Origin: 2-12-FULL-41-16 sp964390625
GTDB taxonomy: Bacteria; Patescibacteriota; Patescibacteriia; Magasanikbacterales; UBA922
Assembly: GCA_964390625.1 (NCBI GenBank)
Contig: CAYMID010000005.1
Coordinates: 1 to 38,223 of the forward strand
DNA length: 38,223 nucleotides
Reading direction: 5' to 3'
Within the stretch, counting starts at the first letter, position 1, and each line of letters opens with the position of its first letter. The notes under the pieces are model-generated. The model searched no databases. It worked only from the letters and a program-made list of their open reading frames with translations, and had not been told where the DNA came from. The position numbers and the translations under genes are program-made. This document shows, in pieces, positions 32,059 to 38,223 of the stretch.

Positions 32059-32069
32059 TCTGAATATTT

Positions 32070-32480
32070 ATGGCTACTAAAGCAAAAACTACAGGTGGCG
32101 CTGAACGCGCTGTTGGTCGCCGCAAAACCGCGGCTGCCCGCATCCAAATGGCTCCAGGTAATGGTACTATTACCGTTAATGGCAAGACGCTCGAAGCGTA
32201 CTTCCCAGTGGCACTTTGGCGTGAAAAAGTGGTTGCCCCACTTAAGCTCGCTGGCCGCGAAGGTCAACTCGACATTAGTATCAAAGTTAGCGGTGGTGGC
32301 GTACACGCCCAGGCTGTGGCTGCTCGTCATGGCATTGCCCGCGCTTTGACCAAGTGGAACGAAGACCTCCGTCCAGTACTCCGCGCCGAAGGTTACTTGA
32401 CTCGCGATTCTCGCGCCAAGGAACGTAAGAAGCCAGGTAAGCGCAAAGCTCGCCGTGGTCACCAATGGAGAAAGCGTTAA
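32070..32480 (+). CDS. rpsI: Ribosomal protein uS9
   Basis: The 136-residue protein has AVGRRKTAAARIQMAPGNGTITVNG, GGGVHAQAVAARHGIARAL and the basic ending with RKKPGKRKARRGHQWRKR, whose last Arg contacts P-site tRNA. The start lies 11 bases after rplM, with which it always pairs. It closes the operon. Confidence 0.97.
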   Translation: MATKAKTTGGAERAVGRRKTAAARIQMAPGNGTITVNGKTLEAYFPVALWREKVVAPLKLAGREGQLDISIKVSGGGVHAQAVAARHGIARALTKWNEDLRPVLRAEGYLTRDSRAKERKKPGKRKARRGHQWRKR

Positions 32481-32500
32481 TTCGCAATTTTCAAAATCAA

Positions 32501-32537
32501 AAATCCCTCGCCAACTTGGTGGGGGATTTTTTGTTTT
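32501..32537 (+). terminator. Terminator of the ribosomal protein operon
   Basis: AAATCCCTCGCCA pairs with TGGTGGGGGATTT with two G-T wobbles, followed by TTTTTTGTTTT. Confidence 0.9.
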
Positions 32538-32551
32538 CAGTGATTGAAATG

Positions 32552-32580
32552 TGTACAGAGGTGCAGATTGGTGGTATGAT
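32552..32580 (+). promoter_or_regulatory. Promoter of the flippase/glycosyltransferase pair
   Basis: TGGTATGAT at 32572-32580 is an extended -10. A weak TGTACA (32552-32557) lies 17 bases upstream. ATG is 14 bases downstream of the -10. Confidence 0.5.
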
Positions 32581-32594
32581 TAAGGCATATTTCT

Positions 32595-34043
32595 ATGGCT
32601 TCGTTATTCAAAAATACGAGCTTTATGCTCGCGGCTTCGATTGGCCAAAAAGTAATTTCGTTGGTGTACTTTGCGTTGGTAGCTCGCTTATTAGGACCAG
32701 AACAAACCGGAGTATATACGTCTGTGTTGGCAACCACCACAATTGCAGTGGTATTTGTGGATTTAGGGCTGACTAATGTGTTTATCCGCGACACTGCGCG
32801 TGACCCAGCGCGGTTGCCGGTAGCGCTCGGTAACATGTTAACCGTTAAACTAGCGACTGGTGTACTGTCATACTTGAGTTTATTGCTCGCTGTATATTGG
32901 TTTGGTTTTGGACAGGAGTTTTTGATACTAACCGCAGTGTCTGGACTCACCATGTTGTTTGACTCGGTACATTTAACTTTGTACGGTGCGCTACGCGTGC
33001 GGGGCGAATTAAAATACGAGGCTGTGGGAATGGTAATGAGCCAATTGATAACACTGGTGATCGGCGGCGTCGCTTTGTGGTTTTGGAGCGGACCCGTGAT
33101 TATGCTTTTGATTGGTTTTTTGGTTGCCTCAATAATCAATGTTCTATACGCCTGGTATCAGTTGCATCGGGCTGATGTATCGGTCAGATGGCGGTGGCCG
33201 GGAGCCCATTTTAAAGGACTGATGATTACCGTAATTCCTTTTGCTTTAGCAGCAATTTTTAATCGTATTTACTCGTATTTGGACGTGCTCATGCTCAATC
33301 GGTTAGCGGGTAATGCGGCAACCGCATTATACAGCACACCATCTAAAATTACCTTTGCATTTCAATTCATTCCGTTTGCACTTGTGGCAGCTTTGTATCC
33401 ACGTTTAAGTGAATTTTATCAAACAAACAAAGCTAAATGTGCGCAAGCTTTTACCGACAGTTTTGTATACTTGGTTTTAATTGCTTTGCCAGTAACACTG
33501 AGTTTGTTTTGGTTGGCTGAACCGTTAACTCTATTTTTATTTGGTGAAAGATACCGTGGGGCAATTGTGCCATTACAAATTTTAGGTTTAAGTTTGGTGT
33601 GGGCGTTTGCATCGTTCCCAGTAGGTGCGTTACTCAATGCGAGTAACCGACAAGCTCGCCAAACTGTTTTGACTGGGATTGTCTTAGTTATTAATGCTGG
33701 TTTGAATTGGTATTTTATCCCGCATTTTGGAGCCATTGCCGCAGCTTGGGCCACGTTGGCTGGTAATGTGTTGCTGACTGTTGGTGGTTATATTGTATTG
33801 CCGCGTGATGCTGAAATTAAACACGCATCAGTGGCTTTGAGTATGACAAAGATTGTGTGTGCTGGTGCTGTTATGTCAGTGGCACTGAGCGCACTGCGAA
33901 TGTACTTACCATTTGTGGCAGCCGGAGCGATTGGGGCTGCAATCTATGTAGTAACAGTTGTTTGTTTGCGGGTAATTGCCCCTGAACATTGGCAACAATT
34001 ATTTAGTAAAGTACGTCGTCAATCAACTCCACCTGTAATATGA
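32595..34043 (+). CDS. Wzx-like oligosaccharide flippase (MOP superfamily)
   Basis: The 482-residue protein has about fourteen hydrophobic helices. It starts with SLFKNTSFMLAASIGQKVIS and FALVARLLGPEQTGVYTSV, the usual opening of polysaccharide flippases, and contains FNRIYSYLDVLMLNRLAG with charged residues inside the membrane. It would move lipid-linked glycans outward. The following glycosyltransferase gene overlaps it by four bases, so the two form one cassette for a surface glycan. Confidence 0.9.
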   Translation: MASLFKNTSFMLAASIGQKVISLVYFALVARLLGPEQTGVYTSVLATTTIAVVFVDLGLTNVFIRDTARDPARLPVALGNMLTVKLATGVLSYLSLLLAVYWFGFGQEFLILTAVSGLTMLFDSVHLTLYGALRVRGELKYEAVGMVMSQLITLVIGGVALWFWSGPVIMLLIGFLVASIINVLYAWYQLHRADVSVRWRWPGAHFKGLMITVIPFALAAIFNRIYSYLDVLMLNRLAGNAATALYSTPSKITFAFQFIPFALVAALYPRLSEFYQTNKAKCAQAFTDSFVYLVLIALPVTLSLFWLAEPLTLFLFGERYRGAIVPLQILGLSLVWAFASFPVGALLNASNRQARQTVLTGIVLVINAGLNWYFIPHFGAIAAAWATLAGNVLLTVGGYIVLPRDAEIKHASVALSMTKIVCAGAVMSVALSALRMYLPFVAAGAIGAAIYVVTVVCLRVIAPEHWQQLFSKVRRQSTPPVI

Positions 34044-35179
34044 AAAAAACATTAATAATTACCTTTGAATATCCGCCACAAGTTGGAGGGATTGCCACAT
34101 ATGTACACGCGCTAGCGAGTGCATTACCAGCAGCTGACACGATTGTGTTGGCACCGCCGGCACGCGATACTCAGGAGTGGGATCAAGCACAATCATATCG
34201 AGTGATTCGAGCCTCATTTTTGTATCCGGCGTTCGTGTGGCCGCGTTGGTTAGCCCTCTGGCGAGTGGTTAAAAAAATTGTCAAAGCCGAGAAAATTGAA
34301 CGAATTTTAATCCATCATGTGTTGCCAGTCGGTTATGTGGCACAATTAATTATGCGTTTTTTGGGCGTGCCATTTGTGGTTTTTTCACATGGCACTGACA
34401 TTGCTTTAGCCACCAAAACTAAGTGGAAAACAAACCGCTTGCGACAAGTTTTGCGTCAGGCACACGCGATCACATTTAACAGTCAATCTTTGGCGTCGCG
34501 AGCACTCGCCCTAGTACCCGAGTTCCGCAACAAGGCCGCTGTTTTGTATCCCTGCCCCGATGAAATGTTTTACACGCCGCCACCTGCGACTGAGTTGGAA
34601 AAACTCCGGACCAAACTGGCCTTGGAGGGTAAGCGGGTGCTGCTAACAATCGCGCGTTTAGTTGATGGTAAGGGATTTCCACACCTGATTCCGATTTTAG
34701 AAACTGTACTTAAAAATAATCCAAACGTGGTGTGGATTATTGTTGGTAGTGGACCAAAAACAGCCGAAGTCGTTAGTTTGATTCAAAAGCACACCCTGCA
34801 AAATTCAGTTCGGTTTGTAGGTGAGGTGCCACACCACGATTTAAATTGGTATTATCATTTGGCCGATGTGTTTGCTTTGTTAACACACCCAGATAAGGGT
34901 CAAGAAGAGGGTCTGGGATTGGTTTTTTTGGAAGCTGCAGCAGCTGGCTTGCCGGTGATTGCGGGTAAAAGTGGCGGGGTAGAGGAGGGTGTTCACAATG
35001 GGGTAACCGGTTACATTTTTGATGTGTACAACCAGAAACCCGAAATTAGCGCGGCCATTGTTAATTTGCTGCAAGACGCAGATTTAGCCAAAAAATTGGG
35101 CCAAGCTGGTCAAGCACGCATGAAGGCCGAGTTTAACTGGACTCACCAGTTGGCTGGGTTGCGCGCCTGGCTTGAGTAA
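34040..35179 (+). CDS. GT4-family glycosyltransferase
   Basis: The 379-residue GT-B enzyme starts TFEYPPQVGGIATYVHALA. It has VFSHGTDIAL in the first domain, LLTIARLVDGKGF at the domain joint, GSGP, and the donor-site HPDKGQEEGLGLVFLEAAA with the EX7E glutamates typical of retaining GT4 enzymes. Sugar donor and acceptor are unknown; PimB/WbaZ-like mannosyl or glucosyl transfer is a possibility. The ATGA overlap with the flippase supports joint synthesis of a surface glycan. Confidence 0.92.
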   Translation: MKKTLIITFEYPPQVGGIATYVHALASALPAADTIVLAPPARDTQEWDQAQSYRVIRASFLYPAFVWPRWLALWRVVKKIVKAEKIERILIHHVLPVGYVAQLIMRFLGVPFVVFSHGTDIALATKTKWKTNRLRQVLRQAHAITFNSQSLASRALALVPEFRNKAAVLYPCPDEMFYTPPPATELEKLRTKLALEGKRVLLTIARLVDGKGFPHLIPILETVLKNNPNVVWIIVGSGPKTAEVVSLIQKHTLQNSVRFVGEVPHHDLNWYYHLADVFALLTHPDKGQEEGLGLVFLEAAAAGLPVIAGKSGGVEEGVHNGVTGYIFDVYNQKPEISAAIVNLLQDADLAKKLGQAGQARMKAEFNWTHQLAGLRAWLE

Positions 35180-35200
35180 TGCCTGTCCCTCGTGTATAAT
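35172..35200 (+). promoter_or_regulatory. Promoter of the FtsB-like gene
   Basis: TTGAGT (35172-35177), 17-base spacer, TATAAT (35195-35200). ATG 35209 is nine bases after the -10, close to leaderless. The -35 overlaps the stop of the glycosyltransferase. Confidence 0.75.
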
Positions 35201-35208
35201 CGTACCGT

Positions 35209-35613
35209 ATGAAAGCCGAAACGCCCCGAGTACGCCGTTTTTTTCAATCCCGTCTTTTCTGGCTAATCATTGTGCTATTGTTTGGCATTATTGCAGCTGG
35301 TTTAGGTCGGGCGTATTATCAGGATTATCAAGTGGCCCAAGAAATCCAGGCCCTGCAAGCACAGGTAGAGCAGTTGCAAAAGAAAAAAATCGAATCAGCT
35401 GCTTTGCTGTCGTATGTAATGAGTCCTGAGTTTGTCGAGGAACGTGGTCGCACCGAGTTGAATTTGAAAAAACCCGGTGAACATGTGTTGGTAATCCCTA
35501 ATGCGCACCGTGCAACCAGCACTGTTGAGCAGGTTTTGCCCGAAAGTAAGGCGTCAAATCCAGTACGGTGGTGGTATTATTTTACAGTACATCATTTACC
35601 AATAAATGAATAA
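35209..35613 (+). CDS. FtsB/DivIC-like septum formation protein
   Basis: The 134-residue protein has a basic cytoplasmic start, one transmembrane helix (about 17-35), and a coiled coil (EIQALQAQVEQLQKKKIE, about 45-62). An extracytoplasmic part with SPEFVEERGRTELNLKKPGE follows; that is the usual DivIC/FtsB pattern after the coil. Such proteins bridge FtsL and FtsQ in the divisome and activate FtsW/FtsI. The C-terminal 35 residues are an extension ending in an aromatic RWWYYF stretch of unknown use. Confidence 0.8.
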   Translation: MKAETPRVRRFFQSRLFWLIIVLLFGIIAAGLGRAYYQDYQVAQEIQALQAQVEQLQKKKIESAALLSYVMSPEFVEERGRTELNLKKPGEHVLVIPNAHRATSTVEQVLPESKASNPVRWWYYFTVHHLPINE

Positions 35614-35624
35614 TTTATTTTCGT

Positions 35625-36686
35625 ATGATCGAAGAAAATCAAAGTAGTGAGGTAGAAGTAAAGGCTGAGGAAGTTAATACATCCAAACCTGGCCGCAAAT
35701 TATGGCTGCCATTGGTACTCGGTAGTATTGGGGCAATTTTAGTAGTTGGTATTGTAGCCGAGGGGTATAGTATTTCGCGTGTATATAAGGGAGATGCCTC
35801 TAATTGGTCGGCCACTACCGCTCGTTTGTTTGGTCTAACAGCGGCTAGTGTGAATGGCGAGCGCATTAGTTTTGCTGATTATATTCGTGACCGTCGTTCC
35901 ATGAGCCGTTTTTACGAAGTAAACGCTGGCCAGGAATCTGCGCCAAAAGATGCGCAGGAAGAATCGGATCGTATCTTGAGCCGCTTGGTGGTCAATCGTC
36001 TGATCGAAAAAGCAGCAGCTGAACAAAATGTTATCTTGGCTGCGGCTGATTTAGATAAAGCAAAAACTGATTTCTTACAAAGATTCGGTGGCGATACTGC
36101 CAAGGCCGAGGAGTTTTTGCAAAAAAATTATAATTTAAATTTAGATCAGTTCATGAATAATGTGGTTCGCTCAGTGTTACTGGAACAAAAATTGGCTGAA
36201 TCATTTATTAGTAAAAATGGCGGCAGTGCCTCCCAGCAAAAGGCGGCTGAAATTATTGCCCGTGTCAAAAAGGGCGAGGATTTTGCTAAACTTGCTAAGC
36301 AATTTGGGACCGATGCTACCAAGGATAAGGGTGGTGACTTAGGTTGGTTTGGTCGCGGGGCCATGGTGCCAGAATTCGAGGCCGCTGCCTTTGCTCTTAA
36401 GAACGGCGAAGTTAGTCCAGAGCCAGTTCGGACTGAATATGGCTATCATGTAGTAAAAGTAACTGGTACGCGTACGGTTAAAAGCACGACTGCCGGGCAG
36501 CCAGATGAAACCGAGGTACGGGCCAGCCACATTTTGATTCCAGTTGACAGTGCGGTCTATACATCTTATATTAAGGACCTTATTGCCAAGGCCGACGTCC
36601 ATGTGTTTGGTTCGCTCCACGATCCATTTACGCAGCTAAAAGCCGAGGCTCTCAAAAGCACTGGTGTGGCCACCACTACCAAGTAG
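35625..36686 (+). CDS. Membrane-anchored parvulin-type peptidyl-prolyl isomerase, apparently circularly permuted
   Basis: The 353-residue protein has an acidic cytoplasmic start, one transmembrane helix (about 28-47) and a SurA/PrsA-like helical chaperone region (about 75-200). A parvulin domain follows: KKGEDFAKLAKQFGTD, KGGDLGWFGRGAMVPEFEAAAFALKNGE, EYGYHVVKV with H275. The first parvulin strand, normally (V)RASHILV before this block, is missing there; the matching EVRASHILI with H302 comes after it, near the C terminus. It should fold exported proteins outside the membrane. It lies 11 bases after the FtsB-like gene. Confidence 0.88.
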   Translation: MIEENQSSEVEVKAEEVNTSKPGRKLWLPLVLGSIGAILVVGIVAEGYSISRVYKGDASNWSATTARLFGLTAASVNGERISFADYIRDRRSMSRFYEVNAGQESAPKDAQEESDRILSRLVVNRLIEKAAAEQNVILAAADLDKAKTDFLQRFGGDTAKAEEFLQKNYNLNLDQFMNNVVRSVLLEQKLAESFISKNGGSASQQKAAEIIARVKKGEDFAKLAKQFGTDATKDKGGDLGWFGRGAMVPEFEAAAFALKNGEVSPEPVRTEYGYHVVKVTGTRTVKSTTAGQPDETEVRASHILIPVDSAVYTSYIKDLIAKADVHVFGSLHDPFTQLKAEALKSTGVATTTK

Positions 36687-36699
36687 TTCAACAAAATGC

Positions 36700-36716
36700 G
36701 GGGAGCGCGACTCCCC
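36700..36716 (+). terminator. Hairpin between the parvulin gene and tRNA-Gly
   Basis: GGGGAG (36700-36705), loop CGCGA, CTCCCC (36711-36716). No T run follows; the tRNA begins four bases later, so it may be a 3' end or an RNA processing signal rather than an intrinsic terminator. Confidence 0.5.
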
Positions 36717-36720
36717 ATAC

Positions 36721-36791
36721 GCGGGTATAGTATAGTGGTAATATGCGACCTTCCCAAGGTCGAGCGAGGAGTTCGATTCTCCTTACCCGCT
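36721..36791 (+). tRNA. tRNA-Gly (CCC)
   Basis: The acceptor stem GCGGGTA pairs with TACCCGC (36784-36790). The anticodon stem CGACC/GGTCG encloses TTCCCAA, giving anticodon CCC, and the T arm is AGGAG-TTCGATT-CTCCT. The D loop AGTGGTA has the GG pair; the discriminator base is T and CCA is not encoded. No promoter was found between the parvulin gene and the tRNA, so it may be co-transcribed. Confidence 0.95.
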
Positions 36792-36824
36792 CATGTCCGT
36801 CCTGGTCTGGTTTCCCTCAAGGTT

Positions 36825-37031
36825 TTGAGTGAAGTAAGACCGGGATGGTGTGCTCAGCTCCGACATCAACGTGATCGGGGACAGTACTTTGCCGTGGAGA
36901 TTGCGAGCGTGATTGAAGCGGACCTTGGTCGACCCGGTGCGGCAATAGCTGCACTGGGTTTCTCATCAACAACTAGCGGATTAAATCTTGCTTGTTTAGG
37001 AGGTTATAATCGTGTTGAATTCAGATGGTAG
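36825..37031 (+). CDS. Doubtful small ORF after tRNA-Gly
   Basis: The frame from TTG 36825 reads SEVRPGWCAQLRHQRDRG, then YFAVEIASVIEADLGRPGAA and ends NRVEFRW. It has a protein-like composition and overlaps the next start (37012) by 20 bases, as coupled genes do. AAGG lies five bases upstream. Against it: no ATG, no known family, and the region is GC-rich, which favours chance ORFs. The 220-base stretch between the tRNA and 37012 shows nothing else. Confidence 0.2.
   Translation: MSEVRPGWCAQLRHQRDRGQYFAVEIASVIEADLGRPGAAIAALGFSSTTSGLNLACLGGYNRVEFRW
36998..37003 (+). promoter_or_regulatory. Shine-Dalgarno before GTG 37012
   Basis: AGGAGG lies eight bases before the GTG start. It is one of only two strong ribosome binding sites in the window and decides this start. 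TATAAT at 37005-37010 could alternatively be a -10 box. Confidence 0.65.
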
Positions 37032-37359
37032 TGACAAAAAGAATTTGCCTCGTGTTGAAGATGTTAACCCGTTTTTGCTCGCAGTTGTGCGAGCAAATGC
37101 TCCAGAGCCTGCCTCACCCAATCCACCTCGCATTAGGATTTGGCTTGCCAAACGAGGGGGGTTTTTCATTTGTCTACTTGGAGTGGTTGTTGCCTGGGTG
37201 TTGGCAGTCCCATGTGGCTATGCTCAAGATGATCTGAGCATGCAATGCCTGGTAGCCGCGTGTTTGGTATTGACACCAGCATTTGCCGTGTTTGTTGGTG
37301 ACTGGCTGATCGAGTGGGCGGAACGACGCGAACAGGAGGCCGTCAAATCAACCGACTGA
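37012..37359 (+). CDS. Two-helix hypothetical membrane protein with GTG start
   Basis: The 115-residue product has a polar, Pro-rich N-terminal half (ANAPEPASPNPPRIRIW). Two hydrophobic helices follow (about 51-67 and 80-100), with CGYAQDDLSMQC between them, then an acidic tail (WAERREQEAVKSTD). No family is recognised. It stands in a patch that is visibly richer in GC than the window average and uses a strong Shine-Dalgarno with GTG, both unlike its neighbours, so it may be a recent arrival next to tRNA-Gly. Confidence 0.55.
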   Translation: MLNSDGSDKKNLPRVEDVNPFLLAVVRANAPEPASPNPPRIRIWLAKRGGFFICLLGVVVAWVLAVPCGYAQDDLSMQCLVAACLVLTPAFAVFVGDWLIEWAERREQEAVKSTD

Positions 37360-37372
37360 GGACGAAACACAG

Positions 37373-37402
37373 ACCCCATGTTTTTTGCGAGAAACATGGG
37401 GT
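37373..37402 (+). terminator. Hairpin after the GTG-started membrane gene
   Basis: ACCCCATGTTT (37373-37383) pairs with AAACATGGGGT (37392-37402), 11 bp with an 8-base loop. The following T content is modest, so efficiency is uncertain. Confidence 0.7.
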
Positions 37403-37472
37403 TGATCTATCTGTATAAATGGCTAATTTAAGCCATTTTTTTGGTTTTTGGCTTGCGTTTTAGCCCTACCTG

Positions 37473-37481
37473 TGCTATAGT
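37473..37481 (+). promoter_or_regulatory. Extended -10 promoter of the lipoprotein gene
   Basis: TGCTATAGT (TGnTATAGT form) ends ten bases before ATG 37492. Confidence 0.5.
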
Positions 37482-37491
37482 TGGCCTACTT

Positions 37492-38016
37492 ATGAAATTC
37501 TCGGTTTCTCGCATTGCCGCCTTATTTGGCCTAGTTATTCTGGTCGGGTGGGGGTGTGCCCAAAAAAATACCAGTACAGTCCCGACCAAAACAGCCGAAG
37601 TTAGTACAAATACTACCCAAAATTCCTCGGGTACCCCTGCTTTGGAACAGACAGCGGCCCAGGCCGTGGTCCCAAGTGCCAATACGACCCCACTACAAGC
37701 CCTTAAAAAGGCCGTAGGCGGGCAGGAGACGGCTAAAACGGTAAAGAGTCCAGAAACCTACCAGAAAGCTCTAGGGACCTACCAATATCGCCTCCAATTC
37801 TTGAATTGTCAGTCTAATCCAGCTCGGCTGACCCTTAAGACGGGCATGCCTTTGATGCTTGATAACCGGGACAGCGAAAAACACACCTTTAAAATGGGTA
37901 AGCAGTCCTTCTCGGTTTTGGGGTATGACTATGTCATTGCCAAAGCCCCAACTCCTGGTACCTACACCATTATTTGCGATGGCGGTGGTGCAGCCGAAAT
38001 CCAGGTGCAGGGTTAA
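37492..38016 (+). CDS. Cupredoxin-like exported lipoprotein with incomplete copper site
   Basis: The 174-residue protein starts with a basic, hydrophobic signal ending VILVGWGC, a lipobox-like site with the Cys available for lipidation. A Thr/Ser-rich spacer of about 60 residues follows, then a small strand-rich domain. Its KHTFKMG and GTYTIICDGGGAAEIQV segments resemble plastocyanin/cupredoxin strands. In copper-binding members the Cys is followed by His and Met ligands (CxxHxxM-like); here the sequence after the Cys is DGGGAAE. Only one His and the Cys remain, so copper binding is doubtful or different. Start at 37492 chosen by the signal peptide and promoter. Confidence 0.65.
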   Translation: MKFSVSRIAALFGLVILVGWGCAQKNTSTVPTKTAEVSTNTTQNSSGTPALEQTAAQAVVPSANTTPLQALKKAVGGQETAKTVKSPETYQKALGTYQYRLQFLNCQSNPARLTLKTGMPLMLDNRDSEKHTFKMGKQSFSVLGYDYVIAKAPTPGTYTIICDGGGAAEIQVQG

Positions 38017-38045
38017 TTGACACTCGTCATTCCCTGCGTTATAAT
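38017..38045 (+). promoter_or_regulatory. Consensus promoter upstream of tRNA-Thr
   Basis: TTGACA (38017-38022), 17-base spacer, TATAAT (38040-38045), a perfect match. The -35 abuts the lipoprotein stop. The tRNA starts about 98 bases after the expected transcription start. Confidence 0.88.
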
Positions 38046-38051
38046 CTCGCT

Positions 38052-38149
38052 CGTGAAGTTCGAACCTAAACCGATTTGCCGCTGCACTTCGTGCAGCGTC
38101 CAAACGCTCGGAAATGCTTGAACAAGCTCAGAATTTCGCTCGCTTATTT
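38052..38149 (+). ncRNA. Structured leader ahead of tRNA-Thr
   Basis: CGCTGCAC (38080-38087) pairs with GTGCAGCG (38091-38098) around TTC. GAAAT-GCTTG (38111-38120) pairs with CAAGC (38123-38127) and ATTTC (38133-38137). It is either a precursor leader removed by RNase P or a separate small RNA. A 22-codon reading from GTG 38053 (with CRCTSC) exists but is weak. Confidence 0.4.
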
Positions 38150-38222
38150 GCCGATGTAGCTCAGTTGGTAGAGCGGCACATTCGTAACGTGCAGGCCACC
38201 AGTTCAATCCTGGTCATCGGCT
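38150..38222 (+). tRNA. tRNA-Thr (CGT)
   Basis: Acceptor GCCGATG pairs with CATCGGC (38215-38221), the D arm is GCTC-AGTTGGTA-GAGC, the anticodon loop TTCGTAA gives CGT, and the T arm is ACCAG-TTCAATC-CTGGT. The last anticodon-stem pair, next to the loop, is A-C (38180 and 38188), a mismatch in an otherwise perfect cloverleaf. The discriminator is T. The window ends one base later, so an encoded CCA cannot be checked. Confidence 0.93.
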
Positions 38223-38223
38223 C

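Noticed and set aside
32537..33139. Minus-strand ORF of 200 residues opposite the flippase
   Set aside because: It lies opposite the N-terminal helices of a clear membrane protein and crosses its promoter; no motifs are seen.
36696..37031. ORF of 111 residues running through tRNA-Gly
   Set aside because: It reads straight through a perfect tRNA; only its downstream part was kept, as a low-confidence small ORF.

Overview
The window reads like a chromosomal segment of a Patescibacteria (Candidate Phyla Radiation) bacterium, probably Parcubacteria-like; the class is only a guess. The signs are very tight gene packing, trimmed versions of universal proteins (RpoA without its C-terminal domain, AlaRS without its C-terminal extension, short AtpH and L13), an N-terminally anchored MBL protein separated from ComEC, PilM and pilin genes, a VirD4/TraG-like ATPase with a basic tail, and few Shine-Dalgarno sequences. 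TGA is used as a normal stop (AtpI, the ABC transporter), so this is not a UGA-recoding lineage. I see no phage, insertion sequence or CRISPR array.

Layout. 1-460: a MazF/PemK-like toxin whose partner, if any, lies outside the window. 536-5226: a DNA-uptake-like block with the ComEC channel, a small membrane protein, a methyltransferase, a membrane-anchored MBL hydrolase and a calcium-repeat surface protein. 5255-7242: PilM, a receiver with a substituted phospho-acceptor, and a pilin. 7351-14063: the complete F1Fo ATP synthase operon (I-a-c-b-delta-alpha-gamma-beta-epsilon) with one consensus promoter and one terminator. 14100-18209: a 40-residue cysteine-rich mini-gene, an ABC exporter, TypA and an RRM protein. 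18256-18540 (minus): L27. 18677-21236: a small membrane protein, FtsW and MurG. 21269-24800: the VirD4-like ATPase, a minus-strand small ORF, a double zinc-ribbon protein with a folded leader, and MnmA. 24805-28590: a DUF4173-like membrane protein, AlaS and GtrA. 28669-32480: infA-rpmJ-rpsM-rpsK-rpsD-rpoA-rplQ-rplM-rpsI. 32595-36686: a Wzx-like flippase, GT4 glycosyltransferase, FtsB-like protein and parvulin. 36721-end: tRNA-Gly(CCC), a more GC-rich patch with a GTG-started membrane protein, a cupredoxin-like lipoprotein and tRNA-Thr(CGT).

How the parts relate. Energy (ATP synthase), translation (ribosomal proteins, IF-1, AlaS, MnmA, TypA, tRNAs) and envelope growth (FtsW, MurG, FtsB-like, flippase, glycosyltransferase) are interleaved with surface and DNA-uptake functions. 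Promoters are unusually easy to read. Ten have a -35 and -10 box exactly 17 bases apart, and several others are extended -10 elements only 9-17 bases from the start codon. This matters because the RNA polymerase alpha subunit encoded here has no C-terminal domain.

The observations most worth following are the parvulin whose first strand appears moved to the C terminus (a circular permutation), the alpha subunit without CTD together with hyper-consensus promoters, the folded leader of the double zinc-ribbon gene, the self-contained Cys-rich mini-gene ending in a terminator directly against an ABC exporter start, the structured spacer between infA and rpmJ, and the receiver with Glu at the phospho-acceptor position. 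All structural and functional claims here come from reading the sequence; no searches or folding programs were run.
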